Assembly: GCF_000716715.1 (NCBI RefSeq)
Contig: NZ_JNYJ01000014.1
Location: 62,001-126,000 of the forward strand
Reading direction: 5' to 3'
From: Dactylosporangium aurantiacum
Lineage (GTDB): Bacteria; Actinomycetota; Actinomycetes; Mycobacteriales; Micromonosporaceae
DNA length: 64,000 nucleotides
Shown here: one piece after another, positions 26,105 to 34,532 of the stretch
How the letters are laid out: each line of letters starts with the position of its first letter
Position numbering within the stretch: position 1 is the stretch's first letter
Notes under the pieces: model-generated
Told to the model about the DNA's origin: nothing
Seen by the model: the letters and a program-made list of their open reading frames with translations, nothing else
Databases searched by the model: none
Position numbers and translations under genes: made by a program

Positions 26105-27421
26105 TCACGCGGACCCGGTCAGCACCTCGTGCAGGTCCGGGCGGCAGTCCAGGGCGGCGTCGCGCAGCCTCGCCACCCGGGCCAGCTGCGCGTCGGCCGG
26201 CAGCGCCCGCAGGGTCGCGAGCGCCCGGTCGACGAGGTCGCGGTCCTGGACCCACAGCTCCTGCGGGGCGGTGCCGGCGCCGCGCAGCCACCGGCCGGCC
26301 GCGACCCGGGCCGCGTCGATGCGGGTCCAGGTGGCGGTGTCGGCGTCGGCGGCGCCGCACTTCCAGGTGCCCGCGCCCTCGAGGATGTCGTCCTCGATCG
26401 AGCCGCTGCCGGTGGCGATGGTGCCGTCGGCGTACACGGTGAGGCTCAGGTGCACGGTGTCGCGCCGCTGCGCGACGGGGGTGCCGTAGCGGGCGGTCTC
26501 CTGCACGACGGCGGTCGGCGGGTCGGGCAGCCGGGCCAGCACCCGCAGCGCCCGCCGCGCCGGGCCGGTCAGCCGCGGCAGCAGCGGCTCGTACAGGCGG
26601 GTGACGCACACCCGGGGCGTGCCCTCGGCGCAGACCAGCTCGGCCGCGTGCGGGTCGCGCGGCGCGGCCCGGTCCGCGGGTGGCAGCACCGGCAGGGCGG
26701 CCGCGGCGCCGAGCAGCACGGCGAGCGGCGCCACCAGGCGGCGCCGGCCGGCGGCCAGCAGGGCGGCGCCCGCGGCGGCCAGGGCGGCGAACCACAGCGC
26801 CTGCCCGGCGACCGTCCGGCCGTCCACAGTGGAGTACTCGTCGGTGCCGCCGAGGTGGCCGGGGATCAGCAGCAGCGCCCGCGCGCCGGAGTCCGGCCAG
26901 GCCAGCTGCGGCGCGACGAGCACGGCGAGCGCACCGGCGGCGAGCAGCGGCGCGGTGAGCCGCGACGGCAGCAGCCGGCCCAGGCCCAGACCGAGCAGCC
27001 CGGACGCGGCGAGGCCGAGCGCGCCGGTCAGCACCGGCCAGTACCAGCCCGGCGGCCGGTACGACGCGTGCAGGACCGCCCGGGCCAGCCCGTCGAGCAG
27101 GCCCAGGCCGTAGCCGGCGGCGAGGCAGGCCGCGACGACCGCCGCCAGCGGCGCGGCCCGCCGCGCGGCCGGGCGCGGGGTGCTGCGCAGCAGCTCGGTC
27201 ATGCCCGCGGCCCGGTCCCGGCGCCCCTGCCACGCCCCGGCGGCCAGCGCCACCGGCCACAGCAGCGTCAGGTTGCCGTGGTGCACCAGGACCGCCGCCA
27301 TCCACAGGCCGTCCCAGCGCTCCGGGTCGCCGGCCAGCGCCCAGCCGAGCGCGGCGGCGAGGGCACCGATCCACGGCGCGGCCGAGCGGCGCAGCTCGAC
27401 CGCGGCGACGCGGGCGGTCAC
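26105..27421 (-). CDS. ABC-type membrane subunit with extracytoplasmic domain
   Basis: 438 aa from ATG 27421, overlapping the ATPase stop (ATGA). About six helices in the first ~270 residues carry ABC-2-like features (AGMTELLRSTPRPAARRAAPLAAVVAACL). A soluble ~165-residue C-terminal part contains CAEGTPRVCVTRLYEPLLPRL and an isolated Cys at TWKCG. This build matches actinobacterial permease-like proteins encoded with their own ECF sigma/anti-sigma pair. The substrate is unknown. Confidence 0.75.
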   Translation of the reverse strand: MTARVAAVELRRSAAPWIGALAAALGWALAGDPERWDGLWMAAVLVHHGNLTLLWPVALAAGAWQGRRDRAAGMTELLRSTPRPAARRAAPLAAVVAACLAAGYGLGLLDGLARAVLHASYRPPGWYWPVLTGALGLAASGLLGLGLGRLLPSRLTAPLLAAGALAVLVAPQLAWPDSGARALLLIPGHLGGTDEYSTVDGRTVAGQALWFAALAAAGAALLAAGRRRLVAPLAVLLGAAAALPVLPPADRAAPRDPHAAELVCAEGTPRVCVTRLYEPLLPRLTGPARRALRVLARLPDPPTAVVQETARYGTPVAQRRDTVHLSLTVYADGTIATGSGSIEDDILEGAGTWKCGAADADTATWTRIDAARVAAGRWLRGAGTAPQELWVQDRDLVDRALATLRALPADAQLARVARLRDAALDCRPDLHEVLTGSA

Positions 27422-28272
27422 GACCGGCCGCCGTGGGCGCGGTGCCGGCGCAGCAGCGCGGCATATCCCCGCTCGGCGGTGCTGCCGCCACCACCGCCGT
27501 CACCGCCGCGGGCGCCGCCGCCGCCGTCACCGCCGCCACCGTCGTCGGCGCCGGCCGCGGCCTCGAGGTCGCCGGGTGCGCCCTGCAGCACCAGCCGCCC
27601 ACCGTCGAGCAGCACCACGCCGGTGCACGCCGCGGCGACGTCGTCGACCAGGTGCGTCGCCACGACCACGCAGCTGTCCCGGCCGAGGTCGCGCAGCAGC
27701 GCCCGCACCCCCATCCGCTGCTCCGGGTCCAGGCCGGCGGTCGGCTCGTCGAGCAGCAGCAGCGCCGGGTCGCTCACGATCGCCTGGGCGATGCCGACGC
27801 GGCGCAGCATGCCGCCGGACAGCGACCGCAGCCGGCTGCCGGCCCGGCCGGTGAGCTCGACGCGGTCGATCGCGCGCTGCACCGCGTCGGGCACGGCCCG
27901 CGCCGGCATCTCCTTGAGCCACGCGACGTGCTCGACGAACTCGCGCACGGTGAACCAGCGGTAGTAGCCGAAGTCCTGCGGCAGGTACCCCAGCGCCCGC
28001 CGGACCGGCCGCAGGTCACCGCCGTCCTGCACCGGCCGGCCGAGCAGCTCCAGCCGTCCGGCCGCGGGCCGCAGCACCGTCGCCAGGGCCCGGATGAGGG
28101 TGGTCTTGCCGGCGCCGTTCGGCCCCAGCAGGCCGTGCACACCGTTGCCGAGCGCCAGGTCGAGCCCGTCGACCGCGGCGCGGCGCCCGGCCGTGAGCCG
28201 CAGCCCCTGGGCGTGCACCGGCCAGGCGTACGTCGTCGGTGCCGTCTCCTCGTCGCTCACCGCACGAACCAT
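27418..28272 (-). CDS. ABC transporter ATP-binding protein
   Basis: 284 aa from ATG 28272; a GTG at codon 5 is an alternative. Walker A is [16 protein letters not shown], the signature is LRSLSGGMLRRVGIAQAI, Walker B is [13 protein letters not shown] and the switch is VVATHLVDD. A striking ~27-residue Gly/Asp run (near 245-270) separates the ATPase from a short basic tail. It overlaps the permease gene downstream. Confidence 0.93.
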   Translation of the reverse strand: MVRAVSDEETAPTTYAWPVHAQGLRLTAGRRAAVDGLDLALGNGVHGLLGPNGAGKTTLIRALATVLRPAAGRLELLGRPVQDGGDLRPVRRALGYLPQDFGYYRWFTVREFVEHVAWLKEMPARAVPDAVQRAIDRVELTGRAGSRLRSLSGGMLRRVGIAQAIVSDPALLLLDEPTAGLDPEQRMGVRALLRDLGRDSCVVVATHLVDDVAAACTGVVLLDGGRLVLQGAPGDLEAAAGADDGGGGDGGGGARGGDGGGGGSTAERGYAALLRRHRAHGGRS

Positions 28273-28293
28273 GGGACCTCAGCCTTCCGTTGC

Positions 28294-29085
28294 TCAGCGG
28301 GTCGCGGCGCGCTGGAACGCGTCGCGACGCAGGTAGACGGCGCCGGCGGCGAGGACGGCGCAGGCCGCCCAGACCGGCATGAAGCGGGGCTCCAGCACCG
28401 CCGCGGGCCGCGACCACAGCAGGCCGGGCGCCGCCACCGCGCAGACCCAGCCGGCGGTGACGGCGGCGGCCGCGCGGCCGACCCCGACGGACGCGCCGAG
28501 CGCGAGCGCGCCGGCGGCGAGAGCGAACCCCGGCAGCAGCCAGCGGGCCGGGTCGGCGCCGGTCGCCGCGCCGGACACCACCAGCGGCGGCACGACGAGC
28601 AGGGTGCCCGCCAGGGCGCGGCGCAGCGCCAGGCCCAGGCCGGCGCGGGGGCTGCTGGCGACGAGGGCGTGTGCCGGGTCGAGGTGCCGGCTCCACGACG
28701 CGGCCAGTCCCAGCAGCGGGACGACCGGCGCGACCAGCAGCACCGCGGACCGGCCGGTGGTCAGCTCCAGCAGCGCCGCGACGAGCGGCACGAGCACGGT
28801 CGCGGCCAGCCACGGCAGCGCGGCCGGGGTCAGCCAGCGCAGCAGGAGCGGTCGCCGCCGCCGTCGTGCCGGAGTCTCCGCCTGTACCACCGCCGCCACC
28901 GCCACCCACGCCGACTCCACGACGGTCAGCACGGCCGGGTCGTGCGCGCCGGCGGTGTCGCCCAGCCGCCCTCGGCACGCGGCGCAGCCCTCCAGGTGCG
29001 CCTCCAGGGCCCAGGCGGCGTCGGCCGGCAGGTCGTCCCCGGCGGCGTACCTCGCGATCAGACCCGGCGACGCGTGCGCGGTCAT
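28294..29085 (-). CDS. zinc-finger (zf-HC2) membrane protein, anti-sigma/ABC-2 type
   Basis: 263 aa from ATG 29085 (MTAHASPGLIARYAAGDDLP). An in-frame ATG 29158 would add a repetitive Arg/Gly leader and seems less likely. The N-terminal anti-sigma-like motif is LEAHLEGCAACRGRLG (His-x3-Cys-x2-Cys), followed by a soluble linker and six hydrophobic helices that could form half of an ABC-2 permease. It lies directly downstream of the ECF sigma gene and upstream of the ATPase. It may both sequester the sigma factor and take part in transport. Confidence 0.72.
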   Translation of the reverse strand: MTAHASPGLIARYAAGDDLPADAAWALEAHLEGCAACRGRLGDTAGAHDPAVLTVVESAWVAVAAVVQAETPARRRRRPLLLRWLTPAALPWLAATVLVPLVAALLELTTGRSAVLLVAPVVPLLGLAASWSRHLDPAHALVASSPRAGLGLALRRALAGTLLVVPPLVVSGAATGADPARWLLPGFALAAGALALGASVGVGRAAAAVTAGWVCAVAAPGLLWSRPAAVLEPRFMPVWAACAVLAAGAVYLRRDAFQRAATR

Positions 29086-29151
29086 GACGCCCCGTCCCGC
29101 GGCGGCGCCGTCGACGCGGGCGCGGTCGTGACGTCCCCGTCCCGCGGCGCC
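29081..29151. repeat. imperfect direct repeat between sigma and anti-sigma genes
   Basis: GTC(A/G)TGACG followed by CCCCGTCCCGCGGCG occurs at about 29081-29106 and again at about 29126-29151. Each copy carries a potential start (CAT/CAC on the plus strand) for the anti-sigma gene. The duplication makes the start assignment uncertain. Confidence 0.5.
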
Positions 29152-29167
29152 GGGCATGCGCGGCCCG

Positions 29168-29734
29168 TCATGACAGCACCTCCCGCAGCAGGGTCCTGGC
29201 CCGCCGGGCCCGGGTCTTGACCGTCCCCTCCGGCACGCCGAGCAGCACCGACGTCTCCCGCACCGACAAGCCGTCCAGCACCATGGCCTGCACCACCTCC
29301 CGCAGCTCCGGAGCCAGCTCGCGGACCGCCCCGGCGACCGGGTCGTCCAGGACCGGCCCGACCACCTCGTCCTCCGCCGCGGGCGCGGTGACGTCCGAGG
29401 CGAGCGGCGCCGGCACCGGCTGGTCCCGCCGCGCCCGCACCCGGTACGCGTCCACCAGCCGCCGCGCCGCGATCGTCCACAGCCAGCCCGCGGCGCTGCC
29501 CCCGGCGGCGGTCCCCGCGTAGCCGGCCGCGGCCCGCCAGACGGCGACGTACGCGTCCTGCATGACCTCGGCGACGATGTCCTGGTCGGCGCAGCGGCGG
29601 CGCAGCCGGACCGCCAGCCACGGCGCCGTGCGCCGGTAGAACTCCTCGAACGCGGCGCGGTCACCGCGGGCGGTGCGGCGCAGCAGCGCCTCCTCATCCG
29701 CCTGCGACACGTCCACCGCGTCAGGTCCTCTCAC
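29168..29734 (-). CDS. ECF sigma factor
   Basis: 188 aa from GTG 29734; later GTGs are possible. Region 2 (FEEFYRRTAPWLAVRLRRRCADQDIVAEVMQDAYVAVWRAAAGY) contains the DAYVAVW-type core-binding motif. Region 4 (LREVVQAMVLDGLSVRETSVLLGVPEGTVKTRARRARTLLREVL) contains the helix-turn-helix. It is the first gene of a four-gene minus-strand set: sigma, zinc-finger membrane protein, ATPase, permease. Its regulon may be little more than this operon. Confidence 0.92.
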   Translation of the reverse strand: MRGPDAVDVSQADEEALLRRTARGDRAAFEEFYRRTAPWLAVRLRRRCADQDIVAEVMQDAYVAVWRAAAGYAGTAAGGSAAGWLWTIAARRLVDAYRVRARRDQPVPAPLASDVTAPAAEDEVVGPVLDDPVAGAVRELAPELREVVQAMVLDGLSVRETSVLLGVPEGTVKTRARRARTLLREVLS

Positions 29735-30002
29735 ACCGGGCTAGACGTCGCGCACCCTACCCGCGGTTCTCGCCAGGATGTGACCTGCGTCTCCCATCGG
29801 CTCCGCATCGGGCGCCACCGGTGCCGCTGCCTCGGCGCCGCTGCCCCGGTGCCCGGGCGAGGGTGGAGATCGGCCGCAACTCTCCCGGGTGAATCGTCGC
29901 CCGGACCGGCGCCGCACGAGCCGGCAACCAGGCGCGCAACCGTCCGGGACGACCCGGGGAAGTCTTGCTCGCACACACAGGGCCCGAGTATGGTCACCGG
30001 CC

Positions 30003-30824
30003 GTGAGCGTTGTTGAACGCAACAGCGTCAATGTCATCGGTCCCCGGGTCGACCTCGCGAACGCGGGGGACCGGCGGACGCTGGTCTTCTCACACGGCTT
30101 CGGCTGCGACCAGAGCATGTGGCGCTTCGTCGCCCCCCGCTTCGCCGACGAGCACCGGGTCGTGCTGTTCGACCACGTCGGGGCCGGCGGTTCGGACCTG
30201 TCCGCGTACTGCCCGCAGCGGTACGGCTCGCTGGACGCGTACGCCGATGACCTGCTCGACATCCTGCACGAGCTGCATCTGCACGACGTGGTGTTCGTCG
30301 GGCACTCGGTGAGCGCCATGATCGGGGCGCTGGCGGTGATCAAGGAGCCGGACCGGTTCGCGGGACTGGTCATGGTGGGGCCGTCGCCGCGGTACATCGA
30401 TGACGACGGCTACCGCGGCGGGTTCAGCGCACCTGAGATCGACGAGCTGCTCGAGAGCCTCGACAGCAACTATCTCGGCTGGTCGGCGGCCATGGCGCCG
30501 GTCATCATGGGCAACGCCGACCGGCCCGAGCTCGGCGAGGAGCTCACGAACAGCTTCTGCCGCACCGACCCGGCCATCGCGCGGCGGTTCGCCGAGGTGA
30601 CGTTTCGCGCGGACCACCGCGCCGAACTGCGCCGGGTGAGCGTGCCGACGCTGATCCTGCAGTGCTCCGAGGACGTCATCGCGCCGCACGAGGTGGGGGT
30701 GTACTGCCACGCGAACATCCCCGGCAGCACGATGGTCGTGCTCGAGGCGACCGGGCACTGCCCCAACCTCAGCGCGCCGGACGAGACGTACGCGGCGATC
30801 GACGGCTTCCTGTGGAAGGGTTGA
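30003..30824 (+). CDS. RsbQ-like alpha/beta hydrolase
   Basis: 273 aa from GTG 30003. Features match Bacillus RsbQ: VFSHGFGCDQSMW (oxyanion region), nucleophile elbow GHSVSAMIG with Ser102, an acid in LILQCSEDVIAP, and the His in ATGHCPNLSAP. In B. subtilis RsbQ is needed, by an unknown small substrate, to activate the PAS-phosphatase RsbP in energy stress. Here the RsbP-like gene starts 3 bp later, so the same pairing is very likely. The upstream in-frame extension to 29889 has no support. Confidence 0.92.
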   Translation: MSVVERNSVNVIGPRVDLANAGDRRTLVFSHGFGCDQSMWRFVAPRFADEHRVVLFDHVGAGGSDLSAYCPQRYGSLDAYADDLLDILHELHLHDVVFVGHSVSAMIGALAVIKEPDRFAGLVMVGPSPRYIDDDGYRGGFSAPEIDELLESLDSNYLGWSAAMAPVIMGNADRPELGEELTNSFCRTDPAIARRFAEVTFRADHRAELRRVSVPTLILQCSEDVIAPHEVGVYCHANIPGSTMVVLEATGHCPNLSAPDETYAAIDGFLWKG

Positions 30825-30827
30825 GGC

Positions 30828-33329
30828 GTGCCGGAGTCGCTGCCCGAGGAGAACGCCGAGGACGTGTACGACAGCGCACCGTGCGGGTACCTGATACTGC
30901 GGGCCGACGGCACGATCGTGCGGGTCAACCAGACCTTTCTGCGGTGGACCGGGTACCGCCGCCAGCAGCTGCAGGGGCGGCGCGTCCACGAGGTCTACTC
31001 CGCCGGCAGCCGGATCTTCCACGAGACGCACCTGGCCCCGTTGCTGCACATGCAGGGGGAGGTACGGGAGATCGCGGCCGAGTTCCGCAAGGCCGACGGC
31101 ACCCGGCTCGACGCGTTCGTCAACGCGTCGCTGCACGCGGGGGCCGCCGAGGGGCAGGCACTCGTGCGGATGACGGTGTTCGAGGCACGGGACCGCCGCA
31201 CCTATGAGCGGGAGCTGCTGGCCGAGCGCCGCATCGCCGAGCGCACCGCCACCCGGCTGCGGCTGCTGCAGGACATGGTGGTGCGCTGCGCGGCGATCGA
31301 GCGCGCCGAGGAGATCGTCGCCGCGGTCGTGCGGGTCGGCGTCGATGCCTTCGCCGCCACCACGACCCGGGTGTGGCTGATCGCCCCGGCCGAGGGGGCG
31401 CTGCGCCCGCTGCACGGGCCGCCGCACGACCGGGCGGAGCCGGTCGGGGCGCACGACGCCGGGACCGGCCGCGGCACGAGCGAGCTGATCTCCCTCGACG
31501 ACCAGGCCCCGGAGGCGCGGGCCACGGCCCTGCTGGACGTCGTCCGGCACGCCGAGGACGACGGTGGACTGCGGATGGTCACACCCCTGGTCACGGACCA
31601 GCGTGTGCTGGGGGTGGTGTCGTTCGGGTTCGCGCCCGACCGGCCACAGGAGGCCGGGCCCGCGCGGCCACGCGTCTTCGGTGCCGACGAGATCGAGCTC
31701 ATGCGCACCGTCGGGCGCCAGGCGGGGCAGGCCCTGGACCGCGTCCGGCTGCTGGAGGAGACCACCCGGCAGGCACGGCAGTCGGGGTTCCTGGCCCGGC
31801 TCAGCCGCGACCTGGACGAGACGGTCGGCTTCACCGCGCGGGCCGGCCGCCTCGTGGAGCTGCTGGTGCCAGACGTCGCCGGGTACGCGCAGGTCGACCT
31901 CGAGCCCGCGGCCGATCCGCACGGCGGGGCCGGGTGGCAGGCGGCCGCGCCGGCCCGCCCGGGCGGCGGATGGACCCTCCCGAACGACGTGCTCGCGGCG
32001 GTGCACGCGGCCGGGCGGGCCGGGACGCTGGTCGCCGTCCCGTTGACCACCACCAACGGCGCCCGGGCGCTGGTGCTGCCGCTGCGGGCGCGCAACGCGG
32101 TGCTCGGCACGCTGCTGCTGGCCGGCGACGGTATGGCCGCGGCCGGGCACGTCGGGCCGGAGTTCCTGGCCGACCTCGCCGACCGGGCCGGGCTGTCGCT
32201 GGACAACGCGCGGCTGGCCGAGCGCGACCGGGAGGTGGCGCACACCCTGCAGCGCAGCCTGCTCGCCGGGCAGTGGCCGGCGGACCCGCGGTACCGCGTC
32301 GCCACCGCCTACCGGCCCGCGGTGCACACGCTGGAGGTCGGCGGCGACTGGTACGACATCTTCGCCACGTCGGCCGAGAGCGTCGGGATCGTCGTCGGCG
32401 ATGTGGTCGGCCGGGGGTTGGGCGCGGCCAGCGCCATGGGCCAGCTGCGCAGCGCCGTGCGGGCGTTCGCGACCGCGCACGGCGGGCCGGCCGACGTCCT
32501 GCGGCACATGGACGAGTTCGTGTCGCAGTTCGCGGCCGGGCAGATGGCGACGCTGGCATACGCGGACCTGGCGCTGGACAGCGGCGAGCTGCGCTACGCG
32601 TGCGCCGGGCATCCGCCGCCGGTGCTGGTGGACCCGGGCGGGGAGACGAGCTTCCTGTGGGGTGCCCGGTCCGGTCCGCTGGGTGCCGCCACGGCGTGCC
32701 GGGAGCGCGGCGAGGCACGGTTGACGCTGTCCCGAGGTTCGAGACTGGTCCTGTACACCGACGGGCTGTTCGAGCGCCGCGGTGAACGTCTCCACCAAAG
32801 CCTGGAGCGGCTCGCGGCGGCGGTCGCGGCGCACTCGCGCGCGCCGCTGGACGGGCTCGCCGCCCAGCTCACCGACGCGATGGTGCCCGGCGGCGGCGGG
32901 CACGACGACATGTGCCTGCTGGCGCTGGACTATGCCGACGTGCCGCAGTTGCGGGCCGAGGTGGTCGCCCGGATGGAGTCGCTGTCCGGGTTCCGTGCCG
33001 ACCTGGATGCCTGGCTCGGGGCGCAGGGCGTCGGTGACTACGACCGGTTCGGTGTCGTGCTGGCGACCGCGGAGGCCGTGGCGAACGCGATCGAGCACGG
33101 GTACGACGTGGACGGGGCCCGCAGCGTGCACGTGCTGGCCTACGTCGACGGGGGCACCGTCGTGGTGCGCGTCAGCGACACCGGCCACTGGCGCCCGCCG
33201 CGCGCGGCGCTGCAGCGGGGGCGGGGCCTGGCGCTCATCGGGCGCCTCATGGACGAGCTGATGATCGACCGGGGCGCGGGCGGCACGACGGTCCTGATGC
33301 GCCGCCGGACCGGGGACGGGAGACGCTGA
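30828..33329 (+). CDS. RsbP-like PAS/GAF/PP2C phosphatase fused to a HATPase kinase domain
   Basis: 833 aa from GTG 30828. Order: PAS ~8-125 (DVYDSAPCGYLILRADGTIVRVNQTFLRWTGY); GAF-like ~135-300; a second degenerate GAF-like region ~325-460; SpoIIE/PP2C ~465-690, with metal motifs GGDWYDIF, VGDVVGRG, VLYTDGLFE and GGHDDMC; and an RsbW-type HATPase ~700-833 (AEAVANAIEHGYD, GRGLALIGRLMDEL). The phosphatase should dephosphorylate an anti-anti-sigma protein, and the kinase domain should rephosphorylate it or bind sigma. The RsbV-like target lies 1 bp downstream. Confidence 0.9.
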   Translation: MPESLPEENAEDVYDSAPCGYLILRADGTIVRVNQTFLRWTGYRRQQLQGRRVHEVYSAGSRIFHETHLAPLLHMQGEVREIAAEFRKADGTRLDAFVNASLHAGAAEGQALVRMTVFEARDRRTYERELLAERRIAERTATRLRLLQDMVVRCAAIERAEEIVAAVVRVGVDAFAATTTRVWLIAPAEGALRPLHGPPHDRAEPVGAHDAGTGRGTSELISLDDQAPEARATALLDVVRHAEDDGGLRMVTPLVTDQRVLGVVSFGFAPDRPQEAGPARPRVFGADEIELMRTVGRQAGQALDRVRLLEETTRQARQSGFLARLSRDLDETVGFTARAGRLVELLVPDVAGYAQVDLEPAADPHGGAGWQAAAPARPGGGWTLPNDVLAAVHAAGRAGTLVAVPLTTTNGARALVLPLRARNAVLGTLLLAGDGMAAAGHVGPEFLADLADRAGLSLDNARLAERDREVAHTLQRSLLAGQWPADPRYRVATAYRPAVHTLEVGGDWYDIFATSAESVGIVVGDVVGRGLGAASAMGQLRSAVRAFATAHGGPADVLRHMDEFVSQFAAGQMATLAYADLALDSGELRYACAGHPPPVLVDPGGETSFLWGARSGPLGAATACRERGEARLTLSRGSRLVLYTDGLFERRGERLHQSLERLAAAVAAHSRAPLDGLAAQLTDAMVPGGGGHDDMCLLALDYADVPQLRAEVVARMESLSGFRADLDAWLGAQGVGDYDRFGVVLATAEAVANAIEHGYDVDGARSVHVLAYVDGGTVVVRVSDTGHWRPPRAALQRGRGLALIGRLMDELMIDRGAGGTTVLMRRRTGDGRR

Positions 33330-33330
33330 G

Positions 33331-33678
33331 ATGCACGCTGAGCGTCAGGTACGGGTGTACAGCAGGGGCGGCTGCGAGGTCGTCCAGCTGATCGGCGAGA
33401 TCGACCACGCGACCGCGTCGCTCGTGGAGCGCGACGTGCTCGTGAGCGTCCGCGCCGCGAGCGGTGTCGTCGTCGACCTCACCGAGACCACGTTCCTGGA
33501 CAGTGCCGGGCTGCGGTGCCTGGACCGGGTGGTGGCGGCGTTCGGCGACCGGGGCGCCCCGGTGCGGGTGGCGGCGCCGGCCGACGGCATGGTGCGCTTC
33601 ACGCTCGAACTCATCGGGTTCCTGCCCGACCTGCTGGTGGAGGACGTCGGCACCGCCATGACCGGGATGACGAACTGA
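33331..33678 (+). CDS. STAS-domain anti-anti-sigma factor (RsbV-like)
   Basis: 115 aa from ATG 33331. A single STAS fold: VVQLIGEIDHATASLVE, then VVVDLTETTFLDSAGLRCLDRVV. The DSAG motif holds the phosphorylatable Ser. It is the natural substrate of the preceding phosphatase/kinase fusion. It completes a compact RsbQ-RsbP-RsbV partner-switch operon; no SigB-type sigma gene is in the window. Confidence 0.9.
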   Translation: MHAERQVRVYSRGGCEVVQLIGEIDHATASLVERDVLVSVRAASGVVVDLTETTFLDSAGLRCLDRVVAAFGDRGAPVRVAAPADGMVRFTLELIGFLPDLLVEDVGTAMTGMTN

Positions 33679-33706
33679 CCCGGTCGCCGCCGTGCCGCGG
33701 ACCGAC

Positions 33707-33731
33707 GTTTCGGATCCTGCGAAGTGGGCAC
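33707..33731 (+). promoter_or_regulatory. SigB-like promoter of the 100-aa gene
   Basis: GTTT, a 15-bp spacer, then GGGCAC, ending 9 bp before ATG 33741. It has the same arrangement as the element before the DUF2231 gene. Confidence 0.4.
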
Positions 33732-33740
33732 CGTCTCTGC

Positions 33741-34043
33741 ATGCAACCAGGCACCTCAGCAGCGGACGTCTTGCCCCTCGTGCAGGTGGGGATGCGCGTC
33801 GTCGACCCGGCGGGTGAGCAGGCCGGCACCGTGACCGCGGTGCAGGAGGCGGGCACCGACGTGCGGCCCGACACCATCGCCGGCATCGCCGAGCACCTGA
33901 TGGCCACCGGCTACATCCGGGTCGACGGGACCGGCTTCCTGTCCAACGACGCGTACGCGGCCGGCAACCAGATCAGCGGCGTGTCCGGTGACACCGTCGA
34001 GCTGGCGGTCGTGCGCGAGGAACTGCACCGCGCCGCCAGCTGA
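33741..34043 (+). CDS. small PRC-barrel-like protein
   Basis: 100 aa from ATG 33741. The start VLPLVQVGMRVVDPAGEQAGTVTAV resembles PRC-barrel/DUF2171-type stress proteins that bind RNA or membranes. The remainder is mixed, with a helical end (VELAVVREELHRAA). It has its own SigB-like promoter next to the RsbQPV genes, suggesting general-stress expression. The family call is tentative. Confidence 0.55.
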   Translation: MQPGTSAADVLPLVQVGMRVVDPAGEQAGTVTAVQEAGTDVRPDTIAGIAEHLMATGYIRVDGTGFLSNDAYAAGNQISGVSGDTVELAVVREELHRAAS

Positions 34044-34075
34044 TCCCGCACGGTGCGGACGCGTTGCCGCCGCCG

Positions 34076-34423
34076 CTACGCCACGGCGCTGGTGACCAGG
34101 GCGCACAGCGCCAAGAGCCGGACCGCGACACCATCCGCGCCGGCCCAGCCAACCAGATCGTGCTGCGGCGGCTGCCACCCTCGGCCGGTCGCCCCGTCGA
34201 GCAGTCCGTCGGTGTAGCTCGCCAACGCCGTGAGCGTCGGCCGACGGCCGCGGACGCCGAGCAGGTCGCGCACCTCGGCGGCGTGCTGGTCGACCTGCGC
34301 CGACAGGCCGGGAAGCACGGCTGCCGCGGCGAGGCCCACGGCGCCGACCTGCCGGTGGAGGCGATCCAGCAGCAGCTGCGCGGTCACGCGGTCGGCGCCC
34401 AGGTTCGAGGTAGGGATGGTCAT
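34076..34423 (-). CDS. small helical protein, DUF6401-like
   Basis: 115 aa from ATG 34423; ATG 34468 would give 130 aa. The product is largely alpha-helical: AQLLLDRLHRQVGAVGLAAAAVLPGLSAQVDQHAAEVRDLLG, then ASYTDGLLDGATGRGWQ and a hydrophobic end VRLLALCALVTSAVA. The VDQHAAxVRD pattern is one I associate with small actinobacterial DUF6401 proteins; this is recollection, not a search. Function is unknown. It is convergent with the 100-aa stress gene. Confidence 0.5.
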   Translation of the reverse strand: MTIPTSNLGADRVTAQLLLDRLHRQVGAVGLAAAAVLPGLSAQVDQHAAEVRDLLGVRGRRPTLTALASYTDGLLDGATGRGWQPPQHDLVGWAGADGVAVRLLALCALVTSAVA

Positions 34424-34532
34424 GAGGTACGACCATAGAGAGGCCGTACCGGGACGAAAAGGCCGCAACGGCTGCTTTACCGCATCATGACCGTTCGGCT
34501 ACCGTGCCTGACCGACCGGGCGAGCACCCGTG

